Positions 1 to 5,474 of a stretch of 8,493 nucleotides of DNA are shown here, one piece after another. How positions within the stretch are numbered: the stretch's first letter is position 1; each line of letters opens with the position of its first letter. The notes beneath the pieces were generated by a model. That model searched no databases. It was given only the letters and a program-made list of their open reading frames with translations, and had not been told where the DNA came from. This DNA comes from Candidatus Wolfebacteria bacterium (GTDB taxonomy: Bacteria; Patescibacteriota; Minisyncoccia; UBA6257; UBA9933): contig JAPLZW010000099.1 in assembly GCA_026394835.1 (NCBI GenBank), positions 1 to 8,493 on the forward strand, read 5' to 3'. A program made the translations under genes and the position numbers.

Positions 1-1019
1 CCCAATTCCAGCATATCTCCCAAAACCGCGATTTTTCTCGCTCCGGGCAAATCACGAAGAATATAAAGAGCTTCCTCAACGGACGCGGGCGACGCGTTGG
101 AGCTGCTGTTTAAAATCATTGTGTTTTTTATTCCGGGCTGGAGCTTCATTGCGTCCGGTCCCGATTTGTAATTTTTGGAGAGCGCTTCGGATATCTCAAC
201 CAAATTCAAATCAAACACAAGCCCAACCGACGCCGCAACTGCCGCGGTATAAGCTTCGGCCTTCCCGAAAATATTATCTATAATTACCGGCACCACGCTC
301 CCGCCGTAATTCATTTTAAAAGATATTCCGAACGGCCTTCCGTCATCCGTGCGGTTGTCAAAGCTTATTATCCGCAAATCCGCGCCTTCATTGAAACCGA
401 AGGTGACTATTTTCGCCCTGGTTCTTTCTTTTAACCTTATGACCGCGTCATCGTCGGAATTCAGAATCGCGAAACCGCTTGAAGATAATTGTTCTATTAA
501 TTTTGATTTTTCTTTAACCAAAGAATCCGGGCTTGACCAAAATTCAACATGCGCGGGAATTTTGCCGATGGCTGTGATAATCCCGACCTCCGGACGCGCG
601 ATTCCCAAAAGATATTTCATATCTTTGGGATGCCGGGCGCCGTACTCCAAAACCAAAATTCCCGGATAATCGGAGTCTTTAATAATGAAAATCTTCCACA
701 AACTTATGAATATTATTTTGAAACCGAAAATAACTTTCTTGATTTTTTTCTTTAAAGTTAATTTTCGGGTGAGCGCGAAGAGGGATTCTTCATCGCTCCA
801 TTCTCCCAATATGGCAAGCGGCGCCGCGAAAGCGCTGTGATGGACTATTCCTTTTGAAATCCTCACCTTCGGGCATTTTTTATCTCCCGAGCAATGGGTA
901 AGAACCGCGTAAATCGCCTCAACTGCGGAAGTTTTTCCCGCGCTGCCGGTCACAGCCACGATCCTCGGCCCATACCGCCAAATCATAAGTTGGGAAAGAT
1001 ATTTAAGTATTTTTTTCAT
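1..1019 (-). CDS. MurF-like Mur ligase, 3' end cut by window edge
   Basis: ATP-dependent Mur ligase, most likely the cytoplasmic D-Ala-D-Ala adding enzyme of peptidoglycan precursor synthesis (MurF type). I translated 339 complete codons from the ATG at 1019; the frame is open to base 1. Visible motifs: Walker A TGSAGKT (residues 24-30), LEYGARHPKDM (about 124-134, the family's EMGARxxGDI), PAHVEFWSS (155-163), LNSDDD (186-191) and VLGDMLELG at the cut end. These match the central and start of the C-terminal Mur ligase domains. Odd points: the P-loop starts at residue 24, so the usual N-terminal substrate-binding domain of about 100 residues is absent, and the family's DDxYNANP segment reads NSSSNASP (304-311). 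The start lies one base after the ftsI stop, implying translational coupling. Family assignment is firm; MurF rather than another Mur ligase is likely but not certain. Confidence 0.85.
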   Translation of the reverse strand, partial: MKKILKYLSQLMIWRYGPRIVAVTGSAGKTSAVEAIYAVLTHCSGDKKCPKVRISKGIVHHSAFAAPLAILGEWSDEESLFALTRKLTLKKKIKKVIFGFKIIFISLWKIFIIKDSDYPGILVLEYGARHPKDMKYLLGIARPEVGIITAIGKIPAHVEFWSSPDSLVKEKSKLIEQLSSSGFAILNSDDDAVIRLKERTRAKIVTFGFNEGADLRIISFDNRTDDGRPFGISFKMNYGGSVVPVIIDNIFGKAEAYTAAVAASVGLVFDLNLVEISEALSKNYKSGPDAMKLQPGIKNTMILNSSSNASPASVEEALYILRDLPGARKIAVLGDMLEL

Positions 1020-1020
1020 A

Positions 1021-2715
1021 TTATTGTCCGCTGTTTTGGACCAGCTGGTCGGGAGGAATATTGTAATAATTCAAAAGATATTGCGCCAAGTCCTTGAATG
1101 CCGGCACGACAGTCTGCCCCGCCAAAGGATTTCCCTCGGGCTCATTCAATTTTATCAGGATAACGAACTTGGGGTCGAAGGCGGGAGCGAATCCCACATA
1201 AGTGTTTATCACTTTTTCGGTATAGCCCTTTCCGCCGAAATTCGGCACAAAGGCCGTTCCGGTCTTGCCGGCCACGGAATAATTCGGAATATCCGCCAAA
1301 ACATTTTTCTCCACAGCCAAAACCATCATTTTTCTGACCGCTCTTGAAGTATCTTCCGAAATCACCCTTCGGACAACCACGGGCTTCGCGCCATAAGATA
1401 TGCAGGGCTTCATCAGAACTCCGTTATTCGCGATTGCCGAAACCGCTGAAATAAGAGCAATGGGAGTCACCGAAACTCCCTGGCCGTAAGAAGCGGTGGC
1501 AAAATCAATATCCTTGCCTTTCTTCAGGTTGTTCTGATTACCCCGGACTTCTCCGGGCAGTTCAATTCCCGTCAAATCGCCCAGTCCGAATTTAGCGACA
1601 TAATTCCTGAAAATATCATTGCCGGTTTTTCTTTCCGCGAATACCGCGCCGGTGTTTATTGAATGCTCAATGACGTTCGTCATTGTCACCCTGCCGTAAG
1701 GCCCATGGGTTTTAAAGTCCCAATTGGAAATCGTCATATTGTTCGCGGTAAAAGAACCGACATCGTAATAGGTTGTGGAAGGCGTAATTTTCCCGGAATC
1801 AATGCCCGCTGCCATAGTCAGAATTTTGAAAACCGAACCGGGCTCGTAAACCGCCTGTGTCGCCGGATTCAAAAAGTTTTTGATTTCGTATTTGGAATAA
1901 CTATTCGGGTCGAAATCGGGATAATTTCCCATGGCGAGGATTTTTCCGGTTGATGGTTCTTCCACAATCACCGTGCCACCGGGAGAATTGTATTGGCTGA
2001 TAAGATTTTTCAAAATATCCTCAGCTTGGGACTGGATGTTCCTGTCTATCGTAAGGCGGACATCTCCGCCTTGGCTGGGTTCGATTAAATTATCGCCATC
2101 CACCTCTCCGGGTTTTCCCGAAAGAGTATCGTTAAAAGAAAGCTCAATGCCATATCTGCCGATTTCCGCGTTGCCATATTTCGTGCTCTCTTTGTCATTT
2201 GCCGGAGAAACGAATCCCAGAAGATGCGCCGCCAAATCAAGAGTGGGATAGTAACGCAGAGTTTTTGAAACCACATAAACGCCTTTTACTCCCAAAGCTT
2301 GTATCCGGCTCACGATTTCATCATCCGCTTTTTGGAGCAAGAGTTCGTATTGGTCGTTTTTCTTTAAAAGTTGTTTCTCTATATCCGCCGAGGTCTTGCC
2401 GATTATTACAGAAAGTTTCTCCGAGATGGCGCCAACACTATCCGTGGAGCTCGCCAAACTTTTTTGAATTTCGTCCGGCACGGCGTAAATCACGGAAAAA
2501 CTTTTATTCATCGCCACCGGAATTTGATTATTATTTTTATCGGTAAAAAAAATACTTCCGCGCGGCGCGTCGAGCACGCCTCCGGCCGCAGTCTGCATCT
2601 GGGCGATCCTGATATATTCTCCGTTCTTATTTATCTGGATATTGTATAGATAGAAAGAAAGGCAAAAATAAAAAACGCCGAAGCCAAAAATTAAAAATGT
2701 GATTCGCCACTTCAT
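1021..2715 (-). CDS. ftsI: FtsI-type penicillin-binding protein (class B PBP, transpeptidase)
   Basis: Class B PBP of 564 residues that cross-links septal peptidoglycan in the periplasm with the divisome. Order of parts: short cytoplasmic start and one membrane helix (about residues 4-24), PBP dimerisation domain (about 45-200, with APRGSIF at 50-56), then the transpeptidase domain. All three active-site motifs are present: SxxK as S294-VF-K297 within EPGSVFK, SxN as S352-I-N354, and KTG at 484-486 within VAGKTGTAF. There is no C-terminal PASTA domain, and the length is usual for FtsI. Start: the ATG gives the membrane anchor at once and no earlier in-frame start is needed; no Shine-Dalgarno is visible (AAAAAGTTGGC precedes it). 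Its place between an FtsL-like gene and a Mur ligase is the standard dcw order, apart from the GIY-YIG gene upstream and the absence of murE. Confidence 0.95.
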   Translation of the reverse strand: MKWRITFLIFGFGVFYFCLSFYLYNIQINKNGEYIRIAQMQTAAGGVLDAPRGSIFFTDKNNNQIPVAMNKSFSVIYAVPDEIQKSLASSTDSVGAISEKLSVIIGKTSADIEKQLLKKNDQYELLLQKADDEIVSRIQALGVKGVYVVSKTLRYYPTLDLAAHLLGFVSPANDKESTKYGNAEIGRYGIELSFNDTLSGKPGEVDGDNLIEPSQGGDVRLTIDRNIQSQAEDILKNLISQYNSPGGTVIVEEPSTGKILAMGNYPDFDPNSYSKYEIKNFLNPATQAVYEPGSVFKILTMAAGIDSGKITPSTTYYDVGSFTANNMTISNWDFKTHGPYGRVTMTNVIEHSINTGAVFAERKTGNDIFRNYVAKFGLGDLTGIELPGEVRGNQNNLKKGKDIDFATASYGQGVSVTPIALISAVSAIANNGVLMKPCISYGAKPVVVRRVISEDTSRAVRKMMVLAVEKNVLADIPNYSVAGKTGTAFVPNFGGKGYTEKVINTYVGFAPAFDPKFVILIKLNEPEGNPLAGQTVVPAFKDLAQYLLNYYNIPPDQLVQNSGQ

Positions 2716-2718
2716 GCC

Positions 2719-2768
2719 AACTTTTTATAAATTTATGAGCATAGTGATATAAATTTATCTAAAAAGTT
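2719..2768. repeat. AT-rich imperfect hairpin upstream of ftsI
   Basis: AACTTTTT (2719-2726) pairs with AAAAAGTT (2761-2768), and ATAAATTTAT (2727-2736) pairs with ATAAATTTAT (2749-2758). A 2-base bulge (2759-2760) and a 12-base loop separate the parts. The hairpin starts 4 bases upstream of the ftsI ATG and ends 4 bases before the left inverted repeat of the GIY-YIG cassette. It could limit ftsI translation or be part of the inserted element; neither is shown. Confidence 0.7.
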
Positions 2769-2772
2769 AAGC

Positions 2773-3068
2773 ACCCGCCTAAATTTTTATGTAAATTCAC
2801 TTCAACGTATTGCTCAAAATCTTTTTGATATAATTTCTACCCCACCCGGTCTTTAGGAATCTTTCCCTTTGCATGGCATCCCTACTATTTTTGTAAAGCT
2901 CGCAATAAATCACCTCCCATGGACGCCTATCTTTGGTGGATGCAACATTGCCTTTCTGGTGCTCAACAAACCTCTCTCTAATTTTAGCAGAATATCCAAC
3001 ATACAATCCACCATCCTTTTTGCTTCTCAATACGTAGATGCCATGCATACATAAAAACTTAGGCGGGT
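2773..3068 (-). mobile_element. Putative GIY-YIG cassette bounded by 21-bp inverted repeats
   Basis: A 296-bp unit lies between ftsL and ftsI. The left repeat (2773-2793) reads ACCCGCCTAA, then A, then TTTTTATGTA. The reverse complement of the right repeat (3048-3068) is the same except G in place of the central A, so 20 of 21 positions match. The enclosed gene fills the unit: its start codon overlaps the inner end of the right repeat and its stop is 3 bases from the left repeat. I see no target-site duplication just outside. The arrangement suggests an inserted element; the mechanism is unknown, and GIY-YIG proteins are nucleases rather than known transposases. Confidence 0.6.
2797..3048 (-). 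CDS. GIY-YIG superfamily endonuclease (small, stand-alone)
   Basis: Single-domain GIY-YIG protein of 83 residues, the usual size for the stand-alone UPF0213-like type. Residues seen: GIY (3-5), YVG (16-18), the IRERFVEHQKG stretch (23-33) holding the family Arg and His, and the catalytic-type Glu at 62 in the MQRERFLKTGWGR segment (59-71). The family cleaves DNA with a divalent metal; members occur in repair nucleases, homing endonucleases and many uncharacterised small genes. The target of this one cannot be read from the sequence. The ATG is chosen because MHGIYVL is the typical start; it has no Shine-Dalgarno. It interrupts the ftsL-ftsI junction in the same orientation as the operon, inside inverted repeats, so it is more likely an inserted passenger than a division gene. 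Confidence 0.9.
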   Translation of the reverse strand: MHGIYVLRSKKDGGLYVGYSAKIRERFVEHQKGNVASTKDRRPWEVIYCELYKNSRDAMQRERFLKTGWGRNYIKKILSNTLK

Positions 3069-3126
3069 AAATAACCTTAGCTGAAATTTTTTCGTCTCCG
3101 GACTTAAAATTTCAGAAGAGTTATTT
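3069..3126. repeat. Long imperfect hairpin downstream of ftsL
   Basis: AAATAAC (3069-3075) pairs with GTTATTT (3120-3126), and CTGAAATTTT (3081-3090) pairs with AAAATTTCAG (3106-3115). Short internal loops separate the two stems, and a 15-base apical loop closes the inner one. It begins at the base after the right inverted repeat of the GIY-YIG cassette. On the minus strand it lies just past the ftsL stop codon, but no U-tract follows the inner stem clearly enough to call a terminator. Confidence 0.65.
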
Positions 3127-3167
3127 AATTCTAACAGATTCCGGCGGAAACTTCGTGTGGAAATCTT

Positions 3168-3479
3168 TTAATTCGACACTGCCAACGGTTTGCTGTTAAA
3201 ATACTTCGGGTCTTTTTCCAGAATAAATGACCCGGAAACTGCCATTTTCTCCAAGTTCTTCGGATCGGTCGCGGCATAAAGTTTATTTTTCAAATCAATA
3301 TTCGCGACTGTCGCCTCCTGGATGGCATCATGGGCCTTTGAAATATCGTGGCGCAAATTGACGAGCTGATTGTAATAAAACATCAAAACCAGCGCCATTC
3401 CCAATACGGCCAAGAGAATAAGCGATGTTGATATCGCCATTACATTTATTTTGCTTTTGTGCGGTTGGAAGATGGTCAT
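3168..3479 (-). CDS. FtsL-like / septum formation initiator-like divisome protein
   Basis: Small bitopic membrane protein of 103 residues. A short cytoplasmic start (about 1-13) is followed by one membrane helix (about 14-35) and then a helical stretch with a heptad-like pattern (about 38-70), predicted coiled coil. This layout and the position straight after rsmH, ahead of ftsI, fit FtsL, which with FtsB/DivIC links the early divisome to the FtsW-FtsI synthase. FtsL sequences are poorly conserved, so the call rests on topology and context. The gene starts 6 bases after the rsmH stop; no Shine-Dalgarno is visible (AATAAAAATG). The C-terminal part with KNLEKMAVSGSFILEKDP (about 74-91) recalls the FtsL tail that follows the coiled coil. 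A DivIC/FtsB-type protein is the alternative. Confidence 0.7.
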   Translation of the reverse strand: MTIFQPHKSKINVMAISTSLILLAVLGMALVLMFYYNQLVNLRHDISKAHDAIQEATVANIDLKNKLYAATDPKNLEKMAVSGSFILEKDPKYFNSKPLAVSN

Positions 3480-3485
3480 TTTTAT

Positions 3486-4487
3486 TTAAATTAGCTTTAT
3501 TGCCCTCATTTTCGCCGACCTGCTACGCGGATTATTCAGGACCTCCTCATCAGTCGGAATTACTGGCTTTTTTGTCAAAATTTCGGCTTTTTGCTCCTTC
3601 TGGAGCTCCCGGAAGCGTATTTTCACCATCCGGTCCTCCAGCGAATGGAAGGATATGATGGCTACGCGCCCGCCTGCATCGCTATACGAAGCATTGCGGG
3701 CAGGGCCTTTGGTTCGACCTTTAACTATTTGGTCTAAACTATTCAAAACCTTCTCCAAATTCTCCAGCTCTCTATTTACATATATCCGCAATGCCTGGAA
3801 AATTCTCGTAGCAGGATGGATTTTACTCCAAATTTTTCCCCTTCTTCTCGGTATCGCCTGCTCCACGACATCCGCCAAATCTTTTGAGGTCAGAATCTTT
3901 TTCAATCTTCTCGCCTCCACTATCCGCCTCGCCGCAATTCTTGAAAATCTTTCTTCGCCGTATTTCCAGAATATGTCCGCCAAATCTTTTTCCGGGTAGC
4001 TATTTATGATTTCCGCCGCCGTTTCTCCCTCACTCACGTCATAACGCATATCTAATTTCTCATTTCTTAAAAAACTGAATCCTCGCCCCGTACCGAGCTC
4101 TCGGCTCTGGTTCGGGGCCCTGCCCGGTCCGCCAACTGGCGAATCCATCTGCTCCGAAGAAAATCCCAAATCAAGAAGTAAGGCATCGGCTTTCGGCAAT
4201 TTCTTCGCTTTCATAATTTCCGGCAAATCGGCGTAATTCCCGTGAACCAAAGTCAAAACATCTTTGATATTTGGTATTTGGGATTTGAAATTTGTCAAAA
4301 TTTTCAGCTCGGCTTTTTTCAGATTATCCTCATCCAAGTCCACTCCCAAGAGTTTTCCGCCAGGCTGAATCTTTTCTAAAATTTTGGTTGAGTGTCCTCC
4401 GGCGCCGAATGTTCCGTCTATAAAGAATTCTCCGGGCTTCGGGTCGAGCAATTCAATTGTTTCTTTTAAAAGAACGGGAATGTGCAT
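3486..4487 (-). CDS. rsmH: 16S rRNA m4C1402 methyltransferase RsmH (MraW)
   Basis: RsmH N4-methylates C1402 of 16S rRNA using S-adenosylmethionine. Family landmarks over 333 residues: MHIPVLLKE start, SAM-binding DGTFGAGGHS (24-33), LLLDLGFSS (103-111), GFSF...LDMRYD (136-150), HPATRIFQALRIYVNRELE (224-242), ISFHSLEDRMVK (278-289) and the terminal RSRSAKMRAIKL. It is longer than the roughly 300-315 residues usual for the family because of two insertions: about residues 116-134 between EQMD and RGFSF, and about 257-272 between DQIVK and GRVAIISF. Both are in frame and GC-rich, and both coincide with palindromic DNA (entered separately). The catalytic motifs are untouched, so the enzyme is probably active. 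Second gene of the dcw cluster after mraZ; the start is fixed by the canonical MHIPVLL and lacks a Shine-Dalgarno. Confidence 0.95.
   Translation of the reverse strand: MHIPVLLKETIELLDPKPGEFFIDGTFGAGGHSTKILEKIQPGGKLLGVDLDEDNLKKAELKILTNFKSQIPNIKDVLTLVHGNYADLPEIMKAKKLPKADALLLDLGFSSEQMDSPVGGPGRAPNQSRELGTGRGFSFLRNEKLDMRYDVSEGETAAEIINSYPEKDLADIFWKYGEERFSRIAARRIVEARRLKKILTSKDLADVVEQAIPRRRGKIWSKIHPATRIFQALRIYVNRELENLEKVLNSLDQIVKGRTKGPARNASYSDAGGRVAIISFHSLEDRMVKIRFRELQKEQKAEILTKKPVIPTDEEVLNNPRSRSAKMRAIKLI
3672..3719 (-). repeat. In-frame palindromic insertion 2 in rsmH
   Basis: This stretch encodes about 16 residues (257-272, including GPARNASYSDAG) that break the conserved run leading into RVAIISFHS. 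On the coding strand the DNA folds back on itself: GCCCGC pairs with GCGGGC, with further TGC/GCA and TCG/CGA pairs inside. It shares the 11-mer CGGGCAGGGCC (plus strand 3697-3707) with insertion 1, where it occurs in the opposite orientation (4116-4126). It is comparable in style to coding-embedded palindromic elements described in Rickettsia; relationship not implied. Confidence 0.65.
4086..4142 (-). repeat. In-frame palindromic insertion 1 in rsmH
   Basis: This stretch encodes about 19 residues (116-134, SPVGGPGRAPNQSRELGTG) between the conserved LDLGFSS and GFSF blocks of RsmH, where family members normally have only a short link. The DNA holds two hairpins. In the first, GCCCCG (4085-4090) pairs with CGGGGC (4113-4118) around CCGAG/CTCGG (4093-4104). 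In the second, CGCCA (4130-4134) pairs with TGGCG (4137-4141). It is more GC-rich than the surrounding gene. Confidence 0.7.
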
Positions 4488-4493
4488 TGTTTA

Positions 4494-4580
4494 GATTTAA
4501 GATTTATGATTTAAGCCGTAAGATTTTTTAATTAATTTTTCGTTTTCTTAAATCTTATTCTTGAGTCTTACATCTTTAAC
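4494..4580. repeat. Inverted pair of heptad arrays between rsmH and mraZ
   Basis: From 4494 to 4528 the plus strand reads in 7-base units of the type GATTTAA (five units; the fourth is GCCGTAA). From 4548 to 4580 the minus strand shows a matching series of GATTTAA-like units in opposite orientation, with two units shortened to 6 bases. The spacer between them is AT-rich. The second array overlaps the last base of the mraZ stop codon. The two arms could pair as an RNA hairpin in several registers. Confidence 0.6.
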
Positions 4581-5014
4581 TAAATTCCCAACTCTCCGAG
4601 CTTCTCGGCAATTTCATCTGATTGTGATTCCGTCTTTGCCCTGTATTGCTTCCAGCTGCCCGCGTCCCAGATTTCAAATCTGTTGTAGACACCCGTCACG
4701 GTCACCTCTTTATTCAAGCCGGCGTAGTCGCGCAAATAATCGGGAACCAATATCCGGCCTTGCTTATCGATATCGACATCAGCCGCACCCGAAAGCATTA
4801 ACCTCACGAATGCCCTCGAGTTCGCCTGCGTCAACGGCAAAGAAATTAATTTCTGGGCGAGTGTTTCCCACTCGGTAGTTGTAAAAACAAAAAGGCAGCG
4901 ATCCAAGCCCCTTGTGATAATCGCGCCGCCCGAAAGCTTCTGCCGGAATTTGGACGGAATCGCCATGCGTCCTTTCTGGTCCAGATTATGTTTGAATTCG
5001 CCGATGAAGTTCAT
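4580..5014 (-). CDS. mraZ: Transcriptional regulator / division protein MraZ
   Basis: MraZ, 144 residues (family usual about 140-150), the DNA-binding regulator that heads dcw clusters and binds TGGG-type direct repeats in its own promoter. It contains two SpoVT-AbrB-like half domains: the first at about residues 1-45 with FIGEFKHNLDQKGRMAIPSKFR, the second at about 78-120 with DVDIDKQGRILVPDYLRDYAGL. Both DxKGR/DKQGR-type motifs that define the family are present. The start is fixed by the canonical MNFIGE beginning; the bases before it (CTACCACCATC) contain no Shine-Dalgarno. It is the first gene of the dcw run and is preceded by a 460-base gene-free region holding candidate MraZ boxes, consistent with autoregulation. 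rsmH begins 92 bases after its stop. Confidence 0.95.
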   Translation of the reverse strand: MNFIGEFKHNLDQKGRMAIPSKFRQKLSGGAIITRGLDRCLFVFTTTEWETLAQKLISLPLTQANSRAFVRLMLSGAADVDIDKQGRILVPDYLRDYAGLNKEVTVTGVYNRFEIWDAGSWKQYRAKTESQSDEIAEKLGELGI

Positions 5015-5024
5015 GATGGTGGTA

Positions 5025-5101
5025 GTTAGTAGATAGGAGTTAGGAATTAGAATTTAGGATTTTAAAACTAGCTACTAAAGACTGATGGCTAATGACTTGC
5101 T
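5025..5101. repeat. Heptad array pair next to the mraZ start
   Basis: The plus strand from 5025 to 5059 reads as five consecutive 7-base units of consensus NTTAGGA without a phase break. From 5067 to 5101 five further units continue in the same 7-base phase. When reverse-complemented, these again carry TAG-like cores, so the second half is an inverted, more diverged counterpart. TTTTAAA (5060-5066) is the centre. It would be transcribed as part of the mraZ leader. Confidence 0.6.
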
Positions 5102-5104
5102 ATG

Positions 5105-5155
5105 CCGAGTGCCCGAGCATTCAACTGGTCGAGTAGCTGAATGCTCGAGACTCGG
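5105..5155. repeat. Long interrupted hairpin in the mraZ leader region
   Basis: CGAGCATTCA (5114-5123) pairs perfectly with TGAATGCTCG (5138-5147), and CCGAGT (5105-5110) pairs with ACTCGG (5150-5155) across a small internal loop (3 versus 2 bases). Inside the loop ACT/AGT (5124-5126, 5132-5134) can extend it. An alternative pairing joins GCCCGA (5111-5116) with TCGGGC (5157-5162). No U-tract follows on either strand, so it is not a normal terminator; an attenuator-like leader structure or a small palindromic repeat is possible. Confidence 0.75.
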
Positions 5156-5209
5156 ATCGGGCCTACGCGGAAACTAGGTTTGGAATTATCTACCTCGTAG
5201 CGCTATAAG

Positions 5210-5370
5210 TTTCATGCTTCATGTTTTATGACTCATGACTTATCCACCACTTTGGGTACTTATCCCCATAGTTATCCACATTTCCCCACTTATGGTTAAT
5301 TTTGGGGTATTTCTTCGCATGCGTCAACACCCGACCATGAAACATGGAGCATAAAGCTTGAAACATTAAA
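5210..5370. repeat. Inverted heptad arrays flanking the TGG-repeat cluster
   Basis: Left arm 5210-5244: five 7-base units of type TTTCATG in unbroken phase. Right arm 5336-5370: five units of type CATGAAA, the reverse complement, also in unbroken phase. Aligned as an inverted repeat, 5209-5237 and 5336-5364 match at 22 of 29 positions. The roughly 90 bases between the arms contain the TGG repeats. Confidence 0.7.
5241..5288 (-). promoter_or_regulatory. Candidate MraZ operator (TGG direct repeats); also DnaA-box-like
   Basis: On the minus strand TGGGG (5288-5284), TGGAT (5278-5274) and TGGGG (5268-5264) follow each other with an exact 10-bp start-to-start spacing, and a TGGTGGAT lies further on (5249-5242). 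MraZ is known to bind TGGGN direct repeats separated by 5 bases, so this is the expected autoregulatory operator about 230-275 bases ahead of mraZ. On the plus strand the same bases contain TTATCCACA (5272-5280) and two one-mismatch relatives (5260-5268, 5240-5248) of the DnaA box. A weak promoter may overlap on the minus strand: TTAACC (5299-5294), 17 bases, GATAAC (5276-5271). Confidence 0.5.
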
Positions 5371-5392
5371 AAATGGCGTGGTTACGCCATTT
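5371..5392 (-). terminator. Rho-independent terminator of the HEPN-like unit
   Basis: There is a perfect 9-bp stem, AAATGGCGT (5371-5379) with ACGCCATTT (5384-5392), and a 4-base loop. Read on the minus strand the stem runs into six U residues (5373-5368). It lies about 80 bases past the stop of the gene ending at 5475 and separates that unit from the dcw cluster. Confidence 0.85.
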
Positions 5393-5474
5393 CATGTCAT
5401 ATAGAGTTGGAGCTTATTAACAGGTTGTGAACAACTCCGAAAAATTAAATTTAAAGAATAATTTAGTTCTTGGA

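Larger units (their letters stand above)
5015..5474. other. 460-base gene-free control region upstream of mraZ
   Basis: No coding sequence is supported here on either strand. The region holds, from right to left, the terminator of the 6613-5475 unit, an arm of a heptad array, the TGG repeat cluster, the second arm, a GC-richer hairpin, and another heptad array pair next to the mraZ start. The stretch 5398-5474 holds only overlapping short inverted repeats, such as GAGTTG (5404-5409) with CAACTC (5432-5437) and GTTGT (5424-5428) with ACAAC (5431-5435). This must contain the promoter of the dcw cluster. Confidence 0.8.

Noticed and set aside
349..755. Plus-strand open frames at 349-669 and 549-755
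   Set aside because: They are antisense to the continuous Mur ligase frame that carries clear motifs.
1021..2649. Several plus-strand open frames across ftsI, for example 1024-1347, 1931-2251 and 2199-2546
   Set aside because: They lie opposite a full-length FtsI with all active-site motifs and show no recognisable protein features.
5236..5300. Replication origin at the DnaA-box-like cluster
   Set aside because: Only three boxes, no dnaA or dnaN nearby, and the 10-bp TGG spacing ahead of mraZ fits an MraZ operator better.
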